Positions 24,401-36,400 of a stretch of DNA of 64,000 bases are shown here, piece by piece. Source of the stretch: Benincasa hispida. Its lineage: Eukaryota > Streptophyta > Magnoliopsida > Cucurbitales > Cucurbitaceae. A program made the position numbers and the translations under genes. The stretch covers positions 35,552,067-35,616,066 of the forward strand of contig NC_052354.1 of NCBI RefSeq assembly GCF_009727055.1, given 5' to 3'. Position 1 is the first letter of the stretch. The number at the start of each line of letters is the position of its first letter. The notes beneath the pieces were generated by a model. It was given only the letters and a program-made list of their open reading frames with translations. It had not been told where the DNA came from and ran no database searches.

Positions 24401-27400
24401 TTCTCAAATATTTGATACATGTCTTTGTCAATTGACATTGCCTCTTTACTTTGGTTTTGAACTAAATTTGGATTCATAGGTGTTTCACCATTGCAAACAT
24501 CTTTTTCATATTATTGATCCCCCTTAGATCATCATTGGTAATGAAAATATCATCTGCATTGTACAATTTCTTTTTCATCTAGCAATGAAAAGTTGTTTCT
24601 TGTCAAATAATAAATAGATGTGAATTATGAGCCATGCTCCTAAATACAATATACATCTCTTCCATTTTGGTCTCATTAACTTTTTTCTTAATACTTTGTT
24701 GCATTTGAATGTAATAATTTCATTGATTGCTTATTGATTTAATATGTTGTAGGTTTTAAATAAAATAGATCTGCCGGGTGCTGACCCACTTCGTGTGATG
24801 AAGGAGATTGAAGAGGTTGGTACCAAAAGGAAAAAAAAGGAAAGAAAAGAACGAATTGCTTTATTTGATGTAACATTTGCTCAGTCTATATTGATACTTT
24901 CCTTGTTTAAGCCGAAATACCGTGAGCACGAATTTATGTTTGATGCTGTCAATGGAAATACTGGCAATGATGGAACAGTTCAACTATTTCACCCTTTCTT
25001 CCCCTCCTTTTTCTTTTCCCCTTAACATAAAAACAATAATTTTCTTTTACGGATGAAATGAAAAAGAAATGAAAAATATAAACTCCTTTGGGGATATAGA
25101 AAACAGCTCAAAAACCAAAAAAGGATACATAGTACATCACCACCGTCAATTAACAACATATATACATATGTACGTACGTACATACATACATATATATATC
25201 TAGACACACACACACATATTGAAAAGAAGACTGTTTTGCTTCAGCACGGCTTCTAGCATCTTTATGGAGTTCATAATCCAAGTTCTTTGCTGATTACTCC
25301 ATACAAGAGATATGCCTCAATTGGAACACCTTTATTTCTACTGTTTAATTATGTTGATTTTGTTTGTATGTCTTAAGTCCTTTTGATGTATCGTTTTGTG
25401 ACTTATATGTCCCGTATTGAGGTTATTTTGTAATGGGAAATGATGAGGATGCTAATGTTGTGTCAGTCTAGTTAAGATAATCCGATGCATCTACTGACCC
25501 ATATTTCTATTTGAGTTGTATGATGTTATGTTTCTTTGTACTTTGAGCAATAGTCTCTTTTCATTATATCAATGAAAAGTTTGTTTATGTTTCAAAAAAT
25601 ATTGAAATAAACAAAAGTTTTCAGAAAAAAAATGAAAAGTGATTCATGCTCAAAGATACAGCCTCAAAGATGCAGCAACTTTGAAAACTCCAAAAGCAAA
25701 CTCTTGAAATCCTAACAAACCAACATTGGGAAAGTATTCCACTGTTGTAGATCACACACAATTTAAATTCAATTCCAATAAAAGACTGGTTGCACCGAGG
25801 AAAATAATCCTTGAATATGATGAAAAAAATCAAAAGCATGCAAATATAGCTTCACCAAGATCACAAAGTACATTGCAGACGACGAAGACCAATATTATGA
25901 GCTTCATCCAACAACTGAATGGGAGCTAGATAACTTGAATTAATGAGGAAATCAAGATATCTAAATTCAAGGTATTGATTGGGGTCTCATTTCAACTAGG
26001 GACGATGAAGAGTTGGTGGCCCCATTTACAGTGGAAAAAATTAGAAAAGCTGTTTTGGGAGTGATAAGTGTAAGTCTCAAAGGCCGGATAGTTTCTCTAT
26101 GTCATTCTTCCAAGATAACTGTTCTTAAGGTTGAGTTGGAAAATGTTTTTAAGGAATTTTTTGAGAGGAAAAATCGTTCCCTTTCGAAAACCTTCGTGTG
26201 TCTCATCCCTAAGAAAAAAACGCCAATAGGGTTAAGGACTTTAGATCTATTAGCTAGATCATGAGTGTTTATAAGATCCTCGCTAAGGTTCTTGTAAATC
26301 ACTTAAGGAAAGTGCTTCCTTCAACATTCTTTGAGACTCAAGGAGCTTTTGTTGCTGGGAGACAAATTCTCGACCAGGCCCTTATTGCAAATGAGGTGGT
26401 CGAGGATTTTAGAGCCCAGAATAAGGAGGGAGTTCTTTACAAGGTCGACTTTGAGAAAGCCTATGACCATGTTTATTGGGACTTTCTAGATAAGGTTTTG
26501 GAAAAGAAAGGTTTCAAGTATAAATGGAGAATGTGGATTTAGGGTTGTGTCGGAAATGTGAATTCCTCGATCCTTATCAATGGTTCTCCTAATGGGCCGT
26601 AAAGGTCTATAGAGGTTTGAGACCAGGGGACTCTTTTATCTCCATTCTTGTTCCATTTTGTTGTGGATGTTTTAAATCGCATCATCTTTAAGGTGGTGGA
26701 TGGTGGCATTCTTGAGCCTTTGAAGGTTGGGTCTAAGGAGGTGACGTCATTTGCAGTTTGTAGATGATACGTTGTTCTTCTGTTCCAACAAAGAGGATTC
26801 CTTCCGTACCCCAACCACATTCTTGGGTTCTTTGAGGCGATGTCGTGGCTTAAAATAAATAGGAGTAAGTTTCAGATTTCGTTTATCAACTATGCTCAAG
26901 AGAAGCTTAATAGGTGGGTGGGTTTGATTGGTTGTGAGGTTGGTTCCTTTCCTTCTTCTTACCTTGGTCTCTGACTCTCCCTCTTGGAGGTAATCCAAGA
27001 GCTATCACTTTTTGGGATGCCCCATCAAGAAGATAAGGAAGAGACTTGCATCTTGGAAGAAAGTTTCTTTTCCAAAGTTGGGAGAATGACTTTGTTTAGA
27101 TCGGTGTCAAGGGGAATTCCTCTTTATTACTTTTCTCTTTTTTGTGTGCCTGTCACGGTTTGTAAGAGTTTGGGGAAGCTTATGAGAGTTTCTTTGGGAA
27201 GGGGTGGAAGAAGGGAAAAAGTGTCATCTGGTGAGTTGGGAAGGTGCGGGGAAGTCTATGGTTAAAGCTTGGAAATTTAAGATTACACAACAAAGCTCTA
27301 TTACCTAAATGGCTATGGCATTTTGCCCTTGAGCCCAAATCCTTATGGTAGAGGATTATTATGAGTAAGCATGGTCCCAATCCTCATAAATGGGTGGCGA

Positions 27401-30400
27401 AAGGGGTTAAAGGCACACATTATGAACTTGGGAAGGATATCTCTCTTCAGCTCCCTTCCTTTTCCAATCTGGTTTTTTGTGTTGTGGGGGATGGTAAGGA
27501 AACGTTTTTCTGGGAAGATCATTGAGTGGGAGATAGACCTCACTCTTCGACGTTTCCTCGGTTGTATAATTTATCCTCCTTTAAAAATTGTTAATGTATC
27601 GGATTTTTTTGGTTTGGTTGGGTAACTAAATCTCCTTTTCCGTTGGGTTCTGTCGGTCGTTGTCCACTAGGAAAATAACGAGGTGACCTCTCTCCGCTCT
27701 TTGATTGAGGGTTTTAATTTCAGACTTAGGAGACGGGATGTTCGTGTTTGGAGTCCTAGTTCTTTGGAGGGCTTCTCTTGTAAGTCTTTCTTTAGGATCT
27801 TATTGGATCAGTCGCCTGATGTGGAGTTGGTTTTCGATATTTTATGGAGGATTAAGATTCCGAAGAAAGTCAAATTATTTTTTTGGGAAGTTATGCTTGG
27901 CTATGTGAACATGAGGACGGGCTTTTGAGAAAGATTTCTGGGTCTTTTCTGTTGTATCCTTTGTCGGAAGACAGGAAAATCTGGACCACCTTCTCTGGGA
28001 GTGTAAGTTTACGAGATCGGCATGGAATTATTTTTTTTAGGAGTTTGAGTTTGTGACTGTTTGCCAGAGGGACATTCGTCTGGTGATTGAGGAATCCTTG
28101 CTCCATCCGCCTTTTAGATAGAGGTCTTTTTATGGTTTGCAAGGGTGTGTGTGCTTTATTGTGGGACATTTGGGGAGAAAGAAACAATAGTGTTCTGTGG
28201 TGTGGAAAGGGCCCCTTGTGAGATTCCATGTTTCTCTTTGAACTTCGGTTTCAAAGACTTTATAATCATTTTTTAGGCAATATCTTACTTAGTTGGCAAC
28301 CCTTTCTTTAGTGAGGTTCTTTTTGTGAGCTTGATGTTTTTTTGTATGTCCTTTGTATTCTTCATTTTTTCTCAACGAAAGCAATTGTTTCTATCAAAAA
28401 AAAAATAAAAAAATAAAAAAAAAAATAAAAAGAAAAGAAAAGAAAAAGAAAATCGTTTTGTAATTACTCTTTAGGCAATATTTTACTTAGTTGTACTCCT
28501 TTTCTTAAATGGGGGTTTTTGATATGCCCTTGTATTCCTTCGTTTCTTTTAATCGAGCCTGAATTGATCGCGTTTGTAACAAGCTAGGCGTGATCATTAG
28601 TCTTTTGTCCTTTATTGTTCTTTTACTATTCTTAGTATAGGGCTTTCATGCATGCCTATATATATTGAACTCTAATGTATAGATGTTATTGTGAGACCAA
28701 AATACAGAAGAATCCAATATCTATACCTTAAGTGTGTTTTAGGAGCTGGTAATGATAAGAATGCTATAAGAGTAGACTATATATAAAGAAGTTATGATAT
28801 TTTGCAATAAATAGAGGGGGTGGGGGAAGGAGAAATGAAGGCATTAATTAGTAAGTGATTTAGGGCTTGAGTGGGAACTCAAGAAAAGGAGGATTCTAAT
28901 ACCTCGAACACTTAGTTTATCTTGTAATTCTGTTATTGTTTAGATTTCAACATACTTGGGTTCTATTAGATTTGTGATGATGTGAGGAGAGGAGTTTTCA
29001 AATCCACAGAGGAGACTGCATTTGCTGTATGTGTGGTAGGGTTGGCAACGGGGCTGAGGCCGAGGCGGGGCGGGGAGGAATTCCCCGTCCTCGATGGGGG
29101 AATTTACCCCCACCCCCCGCCATTTGAAGGTGGGGACGAGGGTGGGGATTCCCCGTCGGGGAAACGGGTCTACACGGGGAGCCATTCCTCGTTTTCCCTT
29201 TGTTAGGGACCTTTTTTTAATTTTTTTCCCCCAAAATTTTCTTGGTTTGAGCTTGGATACTTTAGTTGGGCTTAGATTGAGCTAAATTAAAAATTAGGCT
29301 AAATGTAAAAATTAAAATATCTAATATATTTATATATAATATATAATATATTTAAAAATCTAATCGGAGCGGGGCGGGGTCGGGGTCGAGGTGGGGATAT
29401 CCTCCCCATCCCCATCCCGTCCCCAGTTTGGGTCCCTAAAGAGGTCCCCGGTTTGACCCCATCCCCAGTATCAGGGCGGGACCCCACAGGGACCTGACCC
29501 CATGGGGAATTTTGCCAACCCTAATCTATGGTGAGTCAATTTATTTATTTATTTTTTAATGGAAACAAGCCTCTTCATTAAGATAATGAAATGAGACTAA
29601 TGCTCAAAGTACAATAGTTGATAGAAAGTTGCAAGAATATAGAGAGCTAAGGATCAGCAGGTGCACCGGGGCATCTCTACTAGATTGAAATCCCCGTAGC
29701 ACCCTCATCATATTCGAGAAAGGACTAACAAACAAAATCTAGGTACATAAGAGACAAAACTTCAAAAACAAAACTAGAACAATACATCTCGAACTAATTT
29801 AAACTAGAAAAATAAAAACTTAAAAGCATGCCAATTTAAACATAAGTCTGGAATGGAGAAATCTTCAAATGGCTTAGAGCTAGTACACCAAGATGAAGCG
29901 TTTAGTCGAGCTACTTCAAAGCAATCCATCCATCCAAGTTTTTTGGCATGAAACACCCTTTGATTTCTTTCAAACCATAATTCAGCAAGTATGCACCCGA
30001 GTTTTGCATTTGCTGTAAGTTGGTAAGTCAATTTATGCACTCACCTAGACCTACTGATTTTGAAGTCGTGTATAAAATATTGAGATATTTGAAAGGGACC
30101 CTAAGTAAAGGTATATTATTATCAAAACATGGCCATCTACAAGTTGAAGTATATACTAATGCACATTGGGTGGGAAATACTATTGATAGAAAATTTACTT
30201 CTAGTTATTATACTGTTGTTGGGGGAAAATTAGTTACAGGGCATAGTTAAAAATAAATTGTAGTAGCCAAGAATAGTGTTTTTTCCTTATTTGGAAATGG
30301 TCTTTGTATTTGATTCATTAGTGAAAAGAAACGCAATACTTTTATTTTCTTCCCAAAATTCAACTTATTGTTTCACGATTGTTGCAGATTGTGGGTCTTG

Positions 30401-33400
30401 ATTGTAGCAATGCAATACAATGTTCAGCAAAGGTTAGTTTTCAAATATTTTCTTATCATTCATGCTTGCTCCGCTTGTCCAGTGAATAACTGGTTAGCCA
30501 TTGAGACTGTAATTGGATGTCAAAACTATGCCCCATTAATTTCTCAAGGGGAAAAAGTTTCACGTACTGCACACAACTGAAAAATAATTGCAATTCCTGA
30601 AAAGTGATTGAAGAGACGAGCACTTAGAACTTCGGCCATTGCTCACTCTTGTTTCACATTTTTTGTATCGAACATCAGCACACTATTCTTCACATTGTAC
30701 ACCTGCATAGACCAACCAACCTGAAACTTCTGCTGTGAACTGTTGATGAAGGGGACAATGACCATTACATCAATGAAACAAAATTCTAGAAGNNNNNNNN
30801 NNNNNNNNNNNNATTAAGTGAAAATGTTACTTCTAGTAAACCAAAAAATGCCCTAAAGTATCCGGAACGTTTCAGAGTGAGGCAAGCTTGATCTATGAAC
30901 TCTACTTGTGAGAAGAGAAGATCCTAAAACAATTGTTTCTCTCTCTCAAGATGCATTGGCAGCCATATCTTCTTCCACTCGAGAATTTCGTTGTTAGGGC
31001 TGGTTGATGGGAGGAGATTGAAGCCTCGACTTGTGCTTGGGGAATTGAGGCTCCTTGATGGTGTGGTTTTTCGGTTGGTTTCGATTCTCCTCCTCCTCCT
31101 CCTCCTCTTCCTCTGCCGCTGGCACGTTGTCGTCCGATGAAGCATAATCTACCCGTGACTTTTTTTTTTCTCTTTCTACACTTTGTGATATTTAATAAGA
31201 AATGAGAGTATGTTGGTTGAGAAAAAAGTCCACAAATACCTTGATTGCAGTGTCAAATAAGACACTGATCTTGAAAGGTCAATAAGAACTGAAAAATACT
31301 GAAGTCTTTGGACTGTGAGAAATAATTTGGCCCTGAAGGTATACCTTAGACTAAAAGTTACTCATTTCCATCTTGTATATTTGTCCTCTTTAAATATTGA
31401 AGCTGATGAAATGACATATTTCATTGGCTTTATTTGCCTATGTGGTAGAGCCCAAAGCCTTATGACAAGTTTATGCAGTAAAAGCTTTGCTTTCAAGTTT
31501 ATGGATGGAACGAAACTTAAGAATTTTTGAAGAAAAGTGTTGCTCCAGCTCAGATATTTTTGCCACTGCACATCTCAACGCCTCTCTTTGGTGCTCTCTT
31601 ACCACAACCTCTGCTGGATACTCTTCTCAGGACATCAGTCTTAACTGGCCAGCTTTTTTCTTCCCATATTAGTTCAATTTTGTCATCCGTATAACTATGT
31701 TTTTTTCGTTGCATCTTTAATGATTATGCTTCAATTTTTGAAATTGTATTGCATTTACTTTTTCTCCTTTAAGGAGTTTTGTATCTATTGAGCATTAGAC
31801 TCTCTTTTCATTCAATCAATGAAAAGTTGTCTCGTGTTAAAAAAAATGTTTCATCAATCTAAGTTCTTAACGGGAGGCTTTAGCCTTTATAGATAGGCTT
31901 AGCTCATGGACTAATGGGCTCTAATTGCAAGGATGGCTAATCATATTAACCACAGTAACTAACTAACAATCTAGCTAACAAATCAAATAAATTACAAAGA
32001 GAGCCCTAATAATCAAACCAAACTACATCAATTCCATTCTTTCAAATTAGGCAATGGAAGGAAATTTTGGCAAGATCCTTGGTTTTATAGATTTTCTTTA
32101 AAGTCATATTTCTGATGCTATTTTCAGTTTCTTCTCCTATATTGGTTCGGTTTTTGATCATTGGGATGTTGAAACTTTTTCATGGAACATTTTATTTTCG
32201 ATGTTTGCTAGATGAGGAAATTATGGACTTTCAGTTGTTGTCATCTTGAATTGTATGATTCTATGTTTCCTGGTACTCTGAACACTTTTCTCTTTTTATT
32301 ATATCAATGAAAAGCTTGTTACTGTTTCAAAAAAGAAAAAATGTTGCTATCATCTAGTCTTTCTTCAATTATAGTTGGTCCAGGTCTGAGTTCAAGGAGG
32401 TGGTCCTCGAGCTGTCAGTTAAATCATTATCACGTTATTTGTCATCTTTTTTCACTCATTTGGATGAGGAAGTCTTTTCAACCCTATGGAAGTCCAAATA
32501 CTCAAAACGTGTCGATATATTATTTATTTATTTGTATTACGTTGAATGGTTCTTTAAAGTGTTTAGAAGTTCTTCGGAGGAAGCTCCCCAAGTTGCCTAT
32601 TTCTCCTGAGAGAACAAGGAGATCCACTTTCTTTATTTGTTCTCGTCAGTGAAGTGCTAAAAGGGATTATTGATAATGCTTATTCCAAAGTGATTTTTGA
32701 AGGCTTTACCGTGGGTTTTGATCAAATCCACGTTCCTACTCTTCAATTTGCATATTGCACTACTTTTTAGCAAAAATGATGATGTTATGCTCAATGTTTT
32801 GATTCAAACTATTGTGTTATTTGAATGGTGCTATGGGTAAATCGTAAATTGAGAAAGATGTGCTTTGTGTGGTCAAAAAAAGTAAATTGGGAAAATTCTT
32901 GGTTTGGACGTTTTCTGTCTAAACAATTTTAGAACCATCTTCAAGTTGAAGTATATATTGATGCAGATTGAGCGGGAAGTACTAATGATAGAAGTGAACT
33001 TTTGGTTCTTGTACTTTTATTGGCGGAAATTTAGTGGCAAAGTAAAAGACACGTAGTAGCCAGGGGTAGTTTTGATGCATAATTTAGAGTTGTAGCCTAC
33101 GAAATTTGTGAGGATATATGGATTTAACAGGAGACATGAAGAGTTGAAATTGTCTAAAAAACCTCCTATACAAGTCTTTTGTAATAACAAAGTTTTCATC
33201 GCTATAACTCATAATCTAGTTTTACATAACTAGACAAAACATATTGAAGTTGACAAACATTTTAAAGGAAAAGATTGATGCAATGCAGGTGTAATGTGTA
33301 GAAAATCAAGCAAAATCATTCAGCTGTAAATTGAACATTAACTCGGTTTCTTTCCTTGTATATTCTGTAATTTTCTCTTTGCATATAGGTGTAGATTGAT

Positions 33401-36400
33401 TGCTTAGTTGCAACCCATATGATTGAGAATCCTCTTGTCTCAATGAATACAATTTTTTTTTTTCTCTACCCAGCTTTAATATGCATATCTTATCTTTTGA
33501 CAACAAAACAAACAGATGTTATGTTAACTAACGGTCTTTCAAAAAGCCAATTTGACAAACTTATCAACGAGCTAGCTATAGGAGGCATCTACGAACCAAT
33601 CTGAGGGGGTGTGTTAGATTTTCTTTATATTTTTATAATATTAATTGTTTACTATTTGTATTATTTTTTTCGTATTGTAATATATGTGTGTATATATATT
33701 TTCCTTAATGGTAAAGGGTCTTTTTTCTTTATAAGAAGTTGTATTTGATTCATTTTAAAGAAAAATACAAAAAAATTTCTTCTCCAGTTCAAGTTTATTA
33801 TTATTTTTAGATTCTGATATTGGGGATTCCATAGAAGTGAATAATCAATATGATAGGTATCCTTTATTTACTTATAATTCTCCAGTGAGAATTTACAACT
33901 TATCAACTATAGCCAATTTGTGAGGGTCACAATCTCTCCACACAAACTTCACTAGAACCACAAACCACCCGTACATATTTAACAACAAACTAACAAAGGA
34001 AGTTATAACTTCCTCGCACCAAAAACAGAATTCAAATATAATAACTGCAATAATCCCTACACCAGAACAACTACTTTTCCATGCCCGTGTCTTTTTTCCC
34101 CTTCTAGCACATGCATCTACAATTGGAGGTTTAACACAGTACTCCTTACTTTAAAGCACCAATCAATTTTTTATTTTTATTCTTTTTCAGGAGGGAATAG
34201 GTATAACTGAAATTTTAAATGCAATTGTTGAAAGAGTTCCTCCACCTCGGAATACTGCTGATAGGTCACTCAGAGCATTAATATTTGATAGGTATATAAA
34301 CTACCTTAGTTATCTCTTTTTATGTTCAAAGAACTCTTATTTACTTTGAATATCTTCAATTTGAAGACTCTGCTTAAGCATATCTGTTTCATAGTCACTA
34401 AATCCTGCTATACAGATGTATTGTTTAATTACCACATGTCGTTTCATAGTTGATGTTCTTACACATGTATATATTTTTACAAAATGTAGTTTTGGGAGAA
34501 AAATTACTCAATGTATTATTGAAACTCTAAATTAAGGAAGAAGATATAATCGATGAAGCAAAGCAATAACATGGATACTCCATTTTAAGGGGATTTTCCA
34601 TGTTGGACATGGATATGTTTGAACATGCTTTGGACATGCGTTCGATACATAAATTTCCATGTCCTTTTTTTTTTTTCATTTTTAAAATTTTAAAATTTTC
34701 AATTCAATTTTTTATTTTTTTATTTTTAAATTTTAGACATGTGGAGAACACAATTGGGACACTTTCTGGACATGATCGAGAAATTTTGTTAAAGAGAAAA
34801 TGGTTTAGCCCTTTACATGATTAACCAAGATTTACTTGAATTTACCAAATTATCCCAATCCTATTACATATTAATTGATGTAGCCCAAATGATCAAAGAA
34901 GAGAAATCTCCAAGAATCCAAACAAAGTCTGTTATTAATAAGAAGATATCTAATACAGGGAAAACTATCTATTTCTATCTATTTATAGAGAATTACAAGA
35001 ATCCTAAAGGATAACTTAAAGAGGTTAAAAACTAATTTGGTAACTAAAATGTAATTAATCAAGGATTAACCACGATTAACTTGAATTTACCAAATTATCC
35101 CAATCCTATTACATCACATAGCTTGTTTAAGTTCTTCAAAAGTCTGAACTGCCTTCTCATCCCACGCAAAGGTGTAATAATTTGGTCAAGGGCGCGACGA
35201 TGTTTCCATAATTCATGACGAATCGCATATAATACCCTGTGAGCCCAAGGAAACCCCTTTAACTCTATCACATTCTTGGGTTGAGGCCAACCAATCATAG
35301 CTTTAAACTTTTCATTGTCTGCTTGCACTCCGTTTCGAGATCCAATTCCCTTTCACTAATCTTTTAAGTTTTTGAAACTTTATCAAGAATTGCTGATCAT
35401 CTTCTTCTCAAATTCAAGTCAATGACTTGGAGTGAGACTTCAGCTTTGGTCAACGATGGGTCACCTTTCAAAGTCACTTGAGAAGTTGCATGGGCAAAAG
35501 TTACAGTCGAGGAAGGCCATTGAACCCCCATGAAGCCTATGATACATAACCATGAAATTCCTAGAATTACGTCAACTTACCTCGATCCAGAGGAAGAAAA
35601 TCATCAGTGACCATCAGCTTGGGTAGCACCATTGTTACTAACTTGCAAATCCCTTTCCCTCTAATTGTGGCACCATTACCCACCACCACGCCATAATTCG
35701 TTGTCTACAATACCAACAATTTTAGTTCGTCAACTAACTTTTGTGAATAAAGTTGTGGGTTGCTCCACAATCAATTAGGACAACCACTTTCTTCTCAGCA
35801 AAAAGGCATTTTACATCATTCCTCTTGTTGAGAACCACAAATTGATCTGGGCGTTAATTCAACATTGTTCGAACTTCAGTGACCTTCGCCTCTACGGATT
35901 CCAACCTTTCCTCCACTTCTACTTCCTCTAGCTCATGGCCTTCATTAGCTATTAGCAGCATGAGTTCTAGTTTCACCCTTGCCTTACATTGGTGCCCCTG
36001 AAAATATTTTTCATCACTTCTAAACATAGAGCCCTTTTTCCCTTTTGTCCTTATACTCTGATAATTTCTTTAAGGAAGTTTCCTTTCGAACATAATTTCT
36101 CTTATCAGTGATACACTGCCTACCTCCACCAATTTAACATTCGATTTCAGGCCACTATGGTTATTGGGTTCACTGGAGGACCTTCCTTGGGCTTCTCCTT
36201 TAGCTGGCCCATTTTCGATTAAATCACTTAGGGCTAATTTCAGGGCAATATTTCAATCACTAACTGATTGGACCTTCATACACTCATCTATTGATCACCT
36301 CCGCTTGCAACTTTGGTTGTAACCCGTCATAAAAGCATCCTTTAGACCATTCTCCACCATGTGAGGAAAATGGGCAGAGTACGCTACAAACTTCTTCAAA

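Larger units (their letters stand above)
28690..30250 (+). mobile_element. Copia relic in intron 6, with two insertions
   Basis: The right part (30037-30250) is copia RNase [21 protein letters not shown] then [17 protein letters not shown]. The coding sequence just to its left, [10 protein letters not shown], is found at 29010-29036 and resumes at 29532, so an hAT-like element (29037-29523) and a LINE (29545-30004) interrupt it. Upstream, 28700-28980 has an LTR-like look with a CAATAAATAG box, but no partner LTR was found. Confidence 0.65.

Noticed and set aside
24795..25025. Read-through of exon 6 as a longer exon
   Set aside because: The LepA homology stops exactly at GAG|GT (24815) and resumes at exon 7; the read-through is Lys-rich intron sequence.
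29040..29210. GC-rich open frames on both strands, possible gene or CpG island
   Set aside because: The GC richness belongs to the hAT-like element. The frames are unstructured Gly/Pro/Arg strings of no known family.
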